Shown in pieces: positions 53,838 through 62,354 of a stretch of DNA of 64,000 nt. The stretch spans positions 126,735 through 190,734 of the forward strand of contig NZ_LNUP01000013.1 in NCBI RefSeq assembly GCF_001512295.1, read 5' to 3'. A program made the translations under genes and the position numbers. Numbering within the stretch: the first letter of the stretch is position 1; each line of letters begins with the position of its first letter. This DNA is from Pseudomonas sp. EpS/L25. GTDB lineage: Bacteria > Pseudomonadota > Gammaproteobacteria > Pseudomonadales > Pseudomonadaceae. Below the pieces are notes generated by a model. The model worked only from the letters and a program-made list of their open reading frames with translations. It made no database searches and was not told the DNA's origin.

Positions 53838-54625
53838 GCCAAGACGCCTCCCCCAGTCGCCTCGCTGCCCACCGTCTCACCGTGGGCTACGGCGGCCTGC
53901 CGATCTGCGCCGACCTCGACGTGCGCCTGCCCGATGGGCGCTTCACCGTCATCATCGGCCCCAACGGCTGCGGCAAGTCGACCCTGCTGCGCAGCCTGGC
54001 ACGGTTGATCCGCCCCACGGCCGGCGAGGTGCGCCTGGACGGCCGGCTGATCCAGGAGCTGCCGACCCGCGAGGTGGCCCGCCGCATCGGCCTGCTGCCG
54101 CAGAGCGCGGTAGCGCCGGAGGACATCCGGGTCAGCGACCTGGTGGCTCGCGGGCGTCATCCCCATCGCCAGGCCTTCGCCGGCTGGACGGATGCCGACG
54201 AACGCGCGGTGCAGCACGCGCTGGAAGCCACCAACACCCTGGAACTGGCCGAGCGGGCGGTGGACAGCCTGTCCGGCGGCCAGCGCCAGCGGGTATGGAT
54301 CGCCCTGGCGCTGGCCCAGGAAACGCCCCTGCTGCTGCTCGACGAACCCACTACCTTCCTCGACATCGCCCACCAGGTGGAGCTGATGGACCTGCTCTGC
54401 CGGCTCAATCGCGACGGCGGCCGGACGCTGGTGGCGGTGCTGCACGACCTCAACCAGGCCTGCCGCTACGCGGACCATATCATCGCCCTGCGCGCCGGCC
54501 GCATCCTCGCCGAGGGGCCGCCGGCGGAGATCGTCACCCCCGCGCTGATCGAGGCGTTGTACGGCCTCAGGTGCGCGGTGATCGAGAATCCGCTGGCGGG
54601 TACGCCGCTGGTGATTCCCTACTAG
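53834..54625 (+). CDS. Iron-siderophore ABC transporter ATPase (FepC/FecE-like)
   Basis: 263 residues. Walker A GPNGCGKST (42-50), Q-loop LLPQSAVAPEDI, signature LSGGQRQRVW, Walker B LLLLDEPTTFLDI, and switch HDLNQACRYADHI, all in the FepC/FecE form. Overlaps subunit 2 by 4 bases (ATGA). Last gene of the uptake operon. Confidence 0.94.
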   Translation: MSQDASPSRLAAHRLTVGYGGLPICADLDVRLPDGRFTVIIGPNGCGKSTLLRSLARLIRPTAGEVRLDGRLIQELPTREVARRIGLLPQSAVAPEDIRVSDLVARGRHPHRQAFAGWTDADERAVQHALEATNTLELAERAVDSLSGGQRQRVWIALALAQETPLLLLDEPTTFLDIAHQVELMDLLCRLNRDGGRTLVAVLHDLNQACRYADHIIALRAGRILAEGPPAEIVTPALIEALYGLRCAVIENPLAGTPLVIPY

Positions 54626-54634
54626 TCCCTCCCC

Positions 54635-54656
54635 GGAAAACGCTGCGCGCTTTTCC
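54635..54656. repeat. Palindromic GGAAAA-GCTGCGC-TTTTCC element, copy 1
   Basis: GGAAAACGCTGCGCGCTTTT then CC, directly after the ATPase gene; could double as its transcript end. Member of the family whose fullest form is GTGGAAAA-CSGCGCAGCSG-TTTTCCAC. Confidence 0.6.
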
Positions 54657-54665
54657 AGGCTACGC

Positions 54666-54702
54666 GTAGGGTGGACAACGGCGCAGCCTTGTCCACTACC
54701 CT
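54666..54702. repeat. Palindromic element, copy 2
   Basis: GTAGGGTGGACAA ... GCGCAGCC ... TTGTCCACTACCC; arms GTGGACAA/TTGTCCAC. Same core GCGCAGC as the other copies. Confidence 0.7.
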
Positions 54703-54770
54703 GCTTCATGCTTGTCGGACGACCTCGCAAGTGCTCCACTGGCGCTGGAGAACAACAACCGGAGCCCGCC

Positions 54771-55742
54771 ATGCACATCGTCATTCCCGACGACTACCAG
54801 CACGTCGTCGAAACCCTGGACTGCTATCCCCTGCTCCAGCGCGCCGGGCACCAGGTGACGCTCTACCACGACGCCGAGCGCGACCCCAAGGTGTTGGTGG
54901 AGCGCTTCCGCGACGCCGATGCCCTGGTGCTGACCCGCGAGCGCACCCGCATCGACGCTGACCTGCTGGCGCACCTGCCACGCCTCAAGCTGATCAGCCA
55001 GACCGGCAAGGCCACCGCCCACCTCGACGTGGCCGCCTGTACCCACCGGGGGATAGCGGTCTGCGAAGGCAGCGGTTCGCCGGTCTCCACCGCCGAGTTG
55101 ACCTGGACGCTGATCCTGATGGCCCGCCGCAAGCTCAAGCCGGCCATCGATGCGCTCTATGCCGGCCGTTGGCAGGTCAACCTGGGCGAGCGGCTGGATG
55201 GGCAGATCCTCGGCATCTGGGGCTACGGCAAGATCGGCCAGCGCCTGGCGCGCTACGGCCACGCCTTCGGCATGCCGGTGCTGGTCTGGGGCAGCGAGGA
55301 CTCGCGCGCTCGCGCCGAAGCCGACGGCCATCGCGCGGCGACTAGCCAGGAGGCCTTCTTCGCCGAGGCCGATGTCGTCAGCCTGCACCTGAGATACAGC
55401 GAGCGCAGCCGCGGCTGCGTGCGCGCCGAGGACCTGGCACGCATGAAGAAGAGCGCCCTGCTGGTGAACACCGCCCGCGCCGGCCTGATCGAGCCCGGCG
55501 CCCTGCTCACCGCCCTGGAACTGGGCCATCCCGGCCAGGCGGCGCTGGACGTCTTCGACCAGGAACCCGTGGCGCCGGACGATCCCCTGCTCGCCCACCC
55601 GCAGGTGCTCTGCACCCCGCACCTGGGCTACGTGGAAAAGCACAGCTACGAGCTTTACTTCGGCGAGGCCTTCGCCAACCTGGTGGGCTTCTTCGCCGGC
55701 GAACCCACGGGCGTCGCCAATCCAGAGGTGTTGGGTCGGTAG
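54771..55742 (+). CDS. D-2-hydroxyacid dehydrogenase family protein
   Basis: 323 residues from ATG 54771 (CGGAG upstream). NAD-binding site GIWGYGKIGQ (about 145), catalytic Arg region LLVNTARAGLIE, Glu in DVFDQEPV and His in TPHLGYVEK. Belongs to the 3-phosphoglycerate/2-hydroxyacid dehydrogenase superfamily; substrate unknown. Flanked on both sides by palindromic repeats. Confidence 0.87.
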   Translation: MHIVIPDDYQHVVETLDCYPLLQRAGHQVTLYHDAERDPKVLVERFRDADALVLTRERTRIDADLLAHLPRLKLISQTGKATAHLDVAACTHRGIAVCEGSGSPVSTAELTWTLILMARRKLKPAIDALYAGRWQVNLGERLDGQILGIWGYGKIGQRLARYGHAFGMPVLVWGSEDSRARAEADGHRAATSQEAFFAEADVVSLHLRYSERSRGCVRAEDLARMKKSALLVNTARAGLIEPGALLTALELGHPGQAALDVFDQEPVAPDDPLLAHPQVLCTPHLGYVEKHSYELYFGEAFANLVGFFAGEPTGVANPEVLGR

Positions 55743-55752
55743 ACGTTGGTGC

Positions 55753-55787
55753 GCGTGGATAAGGCTGCGCCGTTATCCACCCTACGC
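55753..55787. repeat. Palindromic element, copy 3
   Basis: Arms GTGGATAA (55755-55762) and TTATCCAC (55773-55780), core GGCTGCGCCG, followed by CCTACGC. Confidence 0.7.
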
Positions 55788-55802
55788 TTGCACCCTTGTA
55801 GC

Positions 55803-55828
55803 GTGGAAAACCGCGCAGCGTTTTCCAC
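55803..55828. repeat. Palindromic element, copy 4
   Basis: Arms GTGGAAAA and TTTTCCAC around CCGCGCAGCG; 15 bases after copy 3, at the convergent 3' ends of two genes. Confidence 0.7.
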
Positions 55829-55846
55829 TGTCCTGGCATGGCCCAC

Positions 55847-56734
55847 CTACGGCAGCCGTTCCCGCACCGCGGCGGCAAAGGCGGCGGGCGCTTCCTGGGG
55901 CAGGTTGTGCCCGCACCGGGGCAGCACCTGGTAGCGGAAGGGGCCGCGGAAATGCCGTGCCATCGCCGCTTCGTCCTGCAAGGTGCTCACTCCATCGTCC
56001 GCCCCGGCCAGCACCGTGGTGGGTACCGTGATCGGCGGCTGGGCCGCGAGGCGCGCTTCGGTCTCGGCATAGGCCGGATCGTCCGGCGCCAGGCCGTAGC
56101 GGTGGCGATAGGAGTGGATCACCGTCTCGACGAAGTCGGGATTGTCGAAGGCCGCCGCGGTGCGCTCGTAGATGGCATCGCTGAAGCGCCAGGTGGGCGA
56201 CCACAGCGACCAGAGCAGGCGACAGAACTCCCGGCGCTGCGCCGCAAGGCCGGCACGACCACGCTCGCCGTGGAAGTAGTACTGATACCAGTAGCGCAGC
56301 TCCGCTGCCGGTGCGGCCGGCTGGGTCGCGGCGCGGGCGATGTCCTGGATGGGATAGCCGTCGCCCAGCACCAGTCCGCTCACCCGCGCCGGCCAGAGGG
56401 CGGCGACGATACCGGCGGCCCGCCCACCCCAGTCGTAGCCGGCCAGCGTCGCACGGTCCAGGCCCAGGGCGTCGAGTAGCGCCAGGACATCGTGGGCCAG
56501 GGCGGCCTGCTGACCGGAGCGTGGGGTGTCGGCGCTCCGATACTGGGTGGCGCCATAGCCCCGCAGATAGGGCACATAGACCCGGCAGCCACTGGTGGCC
56601 AGCTCATTCGCCACCTCGTCGTAGGCGTGGACGTCGTAGGGAAAGCCGTGCAGCAGCAGGACCGGATGGCCATTTGTCGGCCCCTGGACCTGGTAGGCCA
56701 CGTCCAGTACGCCGGCCTGGATGGAGGTGAGCAT
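55847..56734 (-). CDS. Alpha/beta hydrolase, epoxide-hydrolase-like
   Basis: 295 residues. Oxyanion motif HGFP (29-32), nucleophile elbow GYDWGG with Asp101 rather than Ser, as in soluble epoxide hydrolases and haloalkane dehalogenases, and terminal His in RCGHNLPQE. A cap domain with paired Tyr (YWYQYYFHGERG) supports epoxide-hydrolase type. ATG 56734; frames further upstream run through a repeat. Convergent with the dehydrogenase gene. Confidence 0.85.
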   Translation of the reverse strand: MLTSIQAGVLDVAYQVQGPTNGHPVLLLHGFPYDVHAYDEVANELATSGCRVYVPYLRGYGATQYRSADTPRSGQQAALAHDVLALLDALGLDRATLAGYDWGGRAAGIVAALWPARVSGLVLGDGYPIQDIARAATQPAAPAAELRYWYQYYFHGERGRAGLAAQRREFCRLLWSLWSPTWRFSDAIYERTAAAFDNPDFVETVIHSYRHRYGLAPDDPAYAETEARLAAQPPITVPTTVLAGADDGVSTLQDEAAMARHFRGPFRYQVLPRCGHNLPQEAPAAFAAAVRERLP

Positions 56735-56806
56735 GGGGATCTCCGCCTGGGGTCGTTGTAGAGCGGATCGGTGTGGACGGAGGGAGTTCCCGACCTGGCA
56801 GCGTCG

Positions 56807-56832
56807 CGTGGAAAACGCTGCGCGGTTTTCCA
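56807..56832. repeat. Palindromic element, copy 5
   Basis: Arms GTGGAAAA (56807-56814) and TTTTCCAC (56825-56832) around CGCTGCGCGG, followed by CCTAC. Confidence 0.75.
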
Positions 56833-56874
56833 CCCTACCAGGCTGTCTTATCGCTGCGGGGATACCTCACGTAG

Positions 56875-56900
56875 CGTGGAAAACGGCGCAGCCTTTTCCA
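56875..56900. repeat. Palindromic element, copy 6
   Basis: Arms GTGGAAAA (56875-56882) and TTTTCCAC (56893-56900) around CGGCGCAGCC, preceded by GTAGC. Confidence 0.75.
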
Positions 56901-56934
56901 CTGGAGACCTGGTGGCGAGGAGGCCCTCATCCCA

Positions 56935-56957
56935 ACCCTCTCCCCGAGGGACAGAGG
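56935..56957. repeat. Dispersed CCCTCTCCC element, copy 3
   Basis: CCCTCTCCCCGAGGGACAGA then GGG, imperfectly palindromic; related to 50677-50697. Confidence 0.45.
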
Positions 56958-57024
56958 GCTATCCGAGCAGGCGTTCAGTTTCATCAGCCACGGCAAGATC
57001 ACGTCAAACCGGCGTGCCTCTTCC

Positions 57025-57063
57025 TGTAGGAGCGGTCGCATCGGCGGACCGCCATGGCCGCGA
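57025..57063. repeat. REP-like element
   Basis: TGTAGGAGCGGTCGCATCGG ... GGCCGCGA resembles the TGTAGGAGCGG...CCGCGA REP sequences scattered in Pseudomonas genomes. It lies just after the TauE/SafE gene stop. Confidence 0.5.
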
Positions 57064-57071
57064 TATCCCCG

Positions 57072-57842
57072 CTACCCCGCCAGATACCGTCCGATCAGCG
57101 TCACCCCCGACACCAGCACCAGCCAGGTCACCAACCGGGTGAAGCGTTCCCGCGACAGGCGGCGCTGCAGGTGGCGGCCGATCCAGCCGCCGAGCAGCAT
57201 GGCCGGCAGCAGGCAGACCGCGAGGAGCAGCAGGCTGCCGTCGCTGTAGGCCCCGGCGATCAGCAGCAGGGCGATGCGGATGGAGGCGCTGCAGCCGATG
57301 AGGAAACTCTGGGTACCACGGATGGCGTTCTTGTCCTGCAGGCGGCCGTTGAGATAGAGCGCATAGAGGAAGCCGCCGCTGCCGAACAGGGCGCCGCAGA
57401 GGCCCCCTACCCCGCCCGCCGGGATCGACCAGGCCGGCGCCAGCTGGCGGAAGCCCTTGGGGGTGAGCAGGCTGTAGGTGGAATAGGCCACCACGAAGAG
57501 CCCCAACCAGAGCATCAGCAGCCGCGCATCGGTGCGCATCAGCAGGTAGGTGCCCAGGGCGGCGCCGAGCAGCAGCATGGGCAGCAGTCGCCTGAGTTCG
57601 CGCCCGGCGATGGCGCGGCGATCCGGCAGCCAGTTGTGGAAGGAGGCGAGGAAATCCAGCATCACCAGCAAGGGCACGATGCGCGACAGGGGCATCCAGC
57701 TGGTGAGCAAGGGACCGGCGACCAGGGCGCTACCGAAGCCGGCGACGCCAAAGATCAGATAGGCCAGGACCACGATGGCCTCGATGAACAGCCAGTCGAG
57801 CGGGCTGAAGGCGGGAGTAAGGGCAGCGAGGGTTTCGAGCAT
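57072..57842 (-). CDS. TauE/SafE-family membrane permease
   Basis: About 256 residues and eight membrane helices. Typical TauE/SafE repeats: FGVAGFGSALVAGPLL in the first half and GGVGGLCGALFGSGGFLYALYL in the second. The family exports sulfite, sulfoacetate or other organosulfonates; substrate here is unknown. ATG 57842 has AGGA about 10 bases upstream; ATG 57851 is an alternative giving three more residues. Confidence 0.85.
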   Translation of the reverse strand: MLETLAALTPAFSPLDWLFIEAIVVLAYLIFGVAGFGSALVAGPLLTSWMPLSRIVPLLVMLDFLASFHNWLPDRRAIAGRELRRLLPMLLLGAALGTYLLMRTDARLLMLWLGLFVVAYSTYSLLTPKGFRQLAPAWSIPAGGVGGLCGALFGSGGFLYALYLNGRLQDKNAIRGTQSFLIGCSASIRIALLLIAGAYSDGSLLLLAVCLLPAMLLGGWIGRHLQRRLSRERFTRLVTWLVLVSGVTLIGRYLAG

Positions 57843-57890
57843 GGGGCGCATCCTGCGACGAGATGCCGCATTCTGCGCCCCGGGAGCGGC

Positions 57891-58955
57891 CTAGGGAATC
57901 AGGCGTTGCGCCCGCAGCCGGGTGAAGAGGTCGAGAAAGCTCGCCCGGGTGTCGCGATAGCCGAAGAAGCCCAGGTCACGACTCTTGGTCATGTCGTTGA
58001 GGCACTCGAGCTCGCGGCCCAGGTCGGCGTCGCTGTGCCACCAGGAGGCGAGCTTGTCTACGTCGGCTTCCACCAGGTCGTGCTCCTCGGCCAGCTGGCG
58101 CCACTGCGCCGGCGCCTTGTCCTTCATCCGCGCTTCCAGCGGCATGGGCTGCTCGGGATAGGGCGCCGGTTCCAGCTCGAAGAAGGCGGCGATCTCGCCC
58201 CACAGCCAGCGCCAGCGGAAGACGTCGCCGTTGACGGTGTTGAACGCCTGGTTGCGCGCCGCCGGCGCCAGGGCCGCCCACTCCAGCTGCTCGGCGAGCA
58301 GGCCGGCGTCGGTGACGTCGGTAAGGCTGTCCCACTGGGTACGGGAACCGGGGAAGACGAAGGGCTGGCCGGTGGCCTTGCACAGCGAGGCGTAGACCGC
58401 CAGGGTCAGGCCCATGTTCATGGCGTTGGTGCCCTTGGCCTGGCCGATCATGCTGTGGGAGCGATGCACGCTCCAGCCGAAGCCATGGCGCTCGGCGGCG
58501 GCGAAGAGGATGTCTTCCAGGGTGTAGTAGAAGTTGGCGCCGGCCTGGCGCGGTTCGCTTTCACGGAAGGGGGTCTCGGCCTTGCCGCTGCCGTATTCCT
58601 CGAAGGAACCCAGGTAGTGCTTGGTGCCGGTGACCAGCGCCAGGTGCTGCAGCGGCGCGCCGTCCAAGGCCTGACAGAGGTTATCCATCATGGCGCCATT
58701 GGCCTCGACGTTTTCCTTCTCGGTGGCACGGCGGGTCCAGGTGCAGAAGAACACGTGGCTGATCGGCAGGCCGGCCAGGGCCCGGCGGGTGGACTCGGCA
58801 TCGAGCAGGTCGGCGGCGACCGGGATGACGCCTTCCTGGGCCACCGGCTTGCGCGCCAGACCGTAGACGGTCCAGCCGGAAGCGACCAGGGTGTTGGCCA
58901 GGTTGTAGCCGGAAATGCCGGTGACGCCGACGATGAGAGCGGTGCCCTTGCGCAT
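57891..58955 (-). CDS. PRISE-type NAD(P)-dependent reductase (extended SDR)
   Basis: 354 residues. N-terminal dinucleotide motif GVTGISGYNLA (10-20). The family's catalytic motifs replace the classical YxxxK: VTGTKHYLG with Lys112, and NFYYTLED with Tyr143/Tyr144. These mark the progesterone-5beta-reductase/iridoid-synthase-like (PRISE) group, which reduces activated C=C bonds of enones. Divergent from a LysR regulator, suggesting induction by an enone-type compound. Confidence 0.82.
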   Translation of the reverse strand: MRKGTALIVGVTGISGYNLANTLVASGWTVYGLARKPVAQEGVIPVAADLLDAESTRRALAGLPISHVFFCTWTRRATEKENVEANGAMMDNLCQALDGAPLQHLALVTGTKHYLGSFEEYGSGKAETPFRESEPRQAGANFYYTLEDILFAAAERHGFGWSVHRSHSMIGQAKGTNAMNMGLTLAVYASLCKATGQPFVFPGSRTQWDSLTDVTDAGLLAEQLEWAALAPAARNQAFNTVNGDVFRWRWLWGEIAAFFELEPAPYPEQPMPLEARMKDKAPAQWRQLAEEHDLVEADVDKLASWWHSDADLGRELECLNDMTKSRDLGFFGYRDTRASFLDLFTRLRAQRLIP

Positions 58956-59076
58956 GAAACCTCCAGATAGGAAAGGAAAGGGGCCTGCAGCGGTGCAGGC
59001 GCTGTAGATAAGGGAGTGCCTTGTCTCAGGGTTGATTCCAGCCTATTGGAGAATTAACGGCGTATCCTGGGTATAA

Positions 59077-59103
59077 ATTCCTTTTTCACAGGAATCAGAT
59101 TCC
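59077..59103. promoter_or_regulatory. Overlapping palindromes in the PRISE/LysR divergent promoter
   Basis: ATTCC (59077-59081) and GGAAT (59091-59095) are spaced by nine bases, and GGAATCAGATTCC (59091-59103) is a perfect 13-base palindrome. Both share the half-site GGAAT. Lies 18 bases before the LysR start, the position for autoregulation and control of the reductase gene. Confidence 0.5.
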
Positions 59104-59120
59104 ATAATCAGGAGCCGGCC

Positions 59121-60053
59121 TTGTATTCCTCCGAACGCCTCAAGGGCCTCGACGTCTTCGTCACCGTGGCCGACCTCGGCAGCTTCACCGCCGCTGGCGA
59201 GCGCCTCAATCTCACCGGTTCGGCCGTCGGCAAGAGCGTGGCGCGGCTGGAAAGCCGGCTGGGCGTGCGGCTGTTCCAGCGCACCACGCGGCGGCTGAGC
59301 CTCACCGAAGCGGGTGCCAGCTTCTATCGCACCTGCACGGAGGTGCTGGCCGAGCTGGAACAGGCCGAATTGGGGCTGACCGCCCAGGACGAGAAACCCC
59401 ACGGCCGGGTGCGCATCGACCTGCCCGCCTCCTATGGCCGGCTGCATGTGCTGCCGTTGATCCTGGAACTGCTGCACCGTTATCCCCTGTTGCAACCGGA
59501 TCTGTCGCTGTCGGATCGTTTCGTCGATCCCGTCCACGAGGGCATCGACATCCTGGTGCGCATCGGCGGCTCCGACGCCTGGCCAGCCAGCCTGGGGCAT
59601 CGTTTCCTGGGCACCCAGCGCCAGGTCTTTTGCGCCGCTCCGGCCTATCTCGCCCGACACGGGCGACCCCGGACCCCTACCGACCTGGTCGATCACCAGT
59701 GCATCGGCTTTCGCCAGGCCGACGGCCTGGTCAGCCCCTGGCAACTGCGCGGCGAGCAGCCCGGCGACAGCGAACGCTGGATCTTCCAGCCGCGGCTGGT
59801 GGTGGGCGACGGCGAAGGCGAGGTCCTGGCCGCCCTGGCCGGCCATGGCATCGCCCAGTTGCCGACCTGGCTGATCGCCACGCACCTGGCCAGCGGTGCC
59901 CTGGTGGACGTGCTGCCCGAGCATGGCGTCGAGGGCTCGCCGATCAACCTGGTATGGCCGCGCAGCCGGGAGACCCTGCCGCGGGTACGCGTGCTGCTCG
60001 ACCACCTGGCCAGCCGGCTGCTCGCGACGGTGGCGCCGAAGATTCCACGCTGA
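59121..60053 (+). CDS. LysR-family transcriptional regulator
   Basis: 310 residues, TTG start 59121 with GGAG ten bases upstream. Winged helix-turn-helix at about 8-65 (GSFTAAGERLNLTGSAVGKSV) and a CrgA-like effector domain. Probably regulates the divergent PRISE reductase gene 165 bases away. Confidence 0.9.
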   Translation: MYSSERLKGLDVFVTVADLGSFTAAGERLNLTGSAVGKSVARLESRLGVRLFQRTTRRLSLTEAGASFYRTCTEVLAELEQAELGLTAQDEKPHGRVRIDLPASYGRLHVLPLILELLHRYPLLQPDLSLSDRFVDPVHEGIDILVRIGGSDAWPASLGHRFLGTQRQVFCAAPAYLARHGRPRTPTDLVDHQCIGFRQADGLVSPWQLRGEQPGDSERWIFQPRLVVGDGEGEVLAALAGHGIAQLPTWLIATHLASGALVDVLPEHGVEGSPINLVWPRSRETLPRVRVLLDHLASRLLATVAPKIPR

Positions 60054-60287
60054 CGTTCGCCCGTCGACCAAGGCCTCAGGCCGGCCCCGCGACACGGGAA
60101 CATCCCTTCACCACCCCAAGTCGTAAAACGTCGTACCTGCACAGTTGCCAAGTTCCATCGATGGGCGACATGACGATTATCGAGACGATCGATTGGCGAC
60201 CCGGGCTTCGGCTCCGCAGGATCGATGGTTTGTCATTCGGCCAGGCCAACCTGGCTGTACCGTTCCACCACCTAGATGAGGTATCCC

Positions 60288-61355
60288 ATGAGCCAAGCCC
60301 AAGGCTACGCTGCCCAGTCCGCCGACCAGCCCCTGGCGCCCTACTCCTTCGAGCGGCGCGAACCCGGCGCCCACGACGTGCAGATCGACATCCTCTTCTG
60401 CGGCGTCTGCCATTCCGACCTGCACACCGCCCGTAACGAGTGGAACAACACCCTCTACCCCTCCGTGCCCGGTCACGAGATCGTCGGCAAGGTGACCGCG
60501 GTCGGTGCCCACGTGAAGAACTTCAAGGTCGGCGACACCGTCGGCGTCGGCTGCATGGTCGACAGCTGCCAGCACTGCGCCCCCTGTGACGCAGGCGAGG
60601 AGTCCTACTGCGAGAACGGCTTCACCGGCACCTACAACGGCAACCTCTACGGTGGCAGCGAGAACACCCAGGGCGGCTACTCCGACCACATCGTGGTCAA
60701 CGAGAAGTTCGTGCTCAAGGTGAGCCACACCGAGAACCTGGCCGCCGTGGCGCCGCTGCTGTGCGCCGGCATCACCACCTACTCGCCGCTGGCCCACTGG
60801 AAGGTCGGTCCGGGCAAGAAGGTCGGCATCGTCGGCCTGGGCGGCCTCGGCCACATGGGCGTGAAGATCGCCCACGCCATGGGTGCCCATGTGGTGCTCT
60901 TCACCACCAGCGCGGGCAAGAAGGACGATGCCCTGCGCCTGGGCGCCGACGAGGTGGTGGTGTCGAAGAACGAGGACGAGATGGCCGCCCACGCAGGCAG
61001 CTTCGACTTCATCCTCAACACCGTGGCCGCGCCGCACAACCTGGACGCCTTCCTCACCCTGCTGAAGTGGGACGGCACCATGACCCTGGTCGGCGTACCC
61101 GCCGAGCCGCACCCCGCGCCCAGCGTGTTCAACCTGGTGATGAAGCGCCGCCAACTGGCCGGCTCGCTCATCGGTGGCATCCGCGAGACCCAGGAGATGC
61201 TGGACTTCTGCGCCAAGCATGGCATCGTCTCGGACATCGAGCAGATCGCCATCCAGGACATCAACGACGCCTATGAGCGCATGCTCAAGAGCGATGTGAA
61301 GTACCGCTTCGTGATCGACATGCAGAGCCTCAAGCAGGGCCAGACCGCGGCCTGA
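60288..61355 (+). CDS. yahK: NADP-dependent alcohol/aldehyde dehydrogenase (YahK-like)
   Basis: 355 residues from ATG 60288 (GAGG upstream). Cinnamyl-alcohol-dehydrogenase-type MDR. Catalytic zinc: Cys41 (CGVCHSDLH), His63 and Glu64 (PGHEIVG). Structural zinc: Cys94, 97, 100, 108. Coenzyme site GIVGLGGLGHMG. Closely follows the E. coli YahK pattern (LLCAGITTYSPLAHWKVGPG, LNTVAAPHNLD), an enzyme reducing a broad range of aldehydes. Monocistronic with its own terminator. The 234-base gap upstream shows no gene. Confidence 0.9.
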   Translation: MSQAQGYAAQSADQPLAPYSFERREPGAHDVQIDILFCGVCHSDLHTARNEWNNTLYPSVPGHEIVGKVTAVGAHVKNFKVGDTVGVGCMVDSCQHCAPCDAGEESYCENGFTGTYNGNLYGGSENTQGGYSDHIVVNEKFVLKVSHTENLAAVAPLLCAGITTYSPLAHWKVGPGKKVGIVGLGGLGHMGVKIAHAMGAHVVLFTTSAGKKDDALRLGADEVVVSKNEDEMAAHAGSFDFILNTVAAPHNLDAFLTLLKWDGTMTLVGVPAEPHPAPSVFNLVMKRRQLAGSLIGGIRETQEMLDFCAKHGIVSDIEQIAIQDINDAYERMLKSDVKYRFVIDMQSLKQGQTAA

Positions 61356-61378
61356 TCCGCGTTCGTCGCCCCAGCCAC

Positions 61379-61403
61379 AACGCCCGCGCCCGTCGCGGGC
61401 GTT
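61379..61403 (+). terminator. Hairpin terminator after the YahK-like gene
   Basis: Exact arms AACGCCCGCG (61379-61388) and CGCGGGCGTT (61394-61403), followed by GTCATTT; the T run is short. Confidence 0.65.
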
Positions 61404-61474
61404 GTCATTTCCGGTAACGCATTTTCGCTACGCTTCGCGGTCCTAGCGTTGACGACAACCAAGAGACAGCCGCC

Positions 61475-62335
61475 ATGCAATGGGACAAGGGACAACGTAG
61501 CGACAACGTCGAGCAGGCCAGCGGCGGACGCGGCCTCAAGATCGGCGGCGGCCTGGGTCTGGGCGGCGTGGCCATCGTGGTGGTGTTCGGCCTGCTCAGC
61601 GGCCAGAGCCCGACGCAGATCCTCGGCACCCTGATCAGCCTCAGCGGCCAGGGCGCCCCCACCCAGCAGCAGACCACCGCCCCGGCCGACAATCGCCAGG
61701 TGGACTTCGTCCGCGTGGTGCTGGGCGAGACCGAAAACACCTGGACGCGCATCTTCCAGGCCCATGGCGAGCAGTACCAGCCGCCCAAGCTGGTGCTGTT
61801 CAACGGCCAGGTGCAATCCGGCTGCGGCGGCGCCACGGCGGCCAGCGGCCCCTTCTACTGCCCGGTGGACGGCAAGGTCTACCTGGACCTGACCTTCTTC
61901 CAGGAGCTGCAGCAGCGCTTCGGCGCCGACGGCGACTTCGCCCGTGCCTACGTGATCGCCCACGAGGTCGGCCACCATGTGCAGAACCTGACCGGCACCA
62001 CCAGCAAGATGGAAGCGGCGCGCCGCCGTGGCATCCCCACCGAGGGCGCCACCGGGTTGTCGGTACGCCTGGAGTTGCAGGCCGACTGCTACGCCGGGGT
62101 CTGGGCCAACGATGCCCAGCAGCGATTGAACTGGCTGGACCCGGGCGACCTGGAGAAAGCCTTGAACGCCGCCAATGCCATCGGTGATGATCGCCTGCAA
62201 CGCCAGGCCCAGGGACGCGTGGTGCCGGATTCCTTCACCCATGGCAGCTCGGCGCAACGGGTGAAGTGGTTCCGCACCGGCTTCGACAGCGGCAAGGTGG
62301 AAAGCTGCAATACCTTCGCTACGCAGGCGCTCTGA
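61475..62335 (+). CDS. ypfJ: Neutral zinc metallopeptidase, YpfJ family
   Basis: 286 residues. One membrane helix near the N-terminus (about 26-42, GLGLGGVAIVVVFGLL) anchors a periplasmic domain. Zinc motif HEVGH at 163-167, with the downstream ELQADCYAGVWA that supplies the third ligand. All family features intact. Physiological substrate unknown. Confidence 0.92.
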   Translation: MQWDKGQRSDNVEQASGGRGLKIGGGLGLGGVAIVVVFGLLSGQSPTQILGTLISLSGQGAPTQQQTTAPADNRQVDFVRVVLGETENTWTRIFQAHGEQYQPPKLVLFNGQVQSGCGGATAASGPFYCPVDGKVYLDLTFFQELQQRFGADGDFARAYVIAHEVGHHVQNLTGTTSKMEAARRRGIPTEGATGLSVRLELQADCYAGVWANDAQQRLNWLDPGDLEKALNAANAIGDDRLQRQAQGRVVPDSFTHGSSAQRVKWFRTGFDSGKVESCNTFATQAL

Positions 62336-62354
62336 CCTGCCCAGGAGTTCCTCG

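Larger units (their letters stand above)
56735..57071. other. Repeat-rich intergenic region
   Basis: 337 bases holding palindromic copies 5 and 6, a CCCTC/GAGGG element and a REP-like sequence, each listed separately; no gene. Confidence 0.6.
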
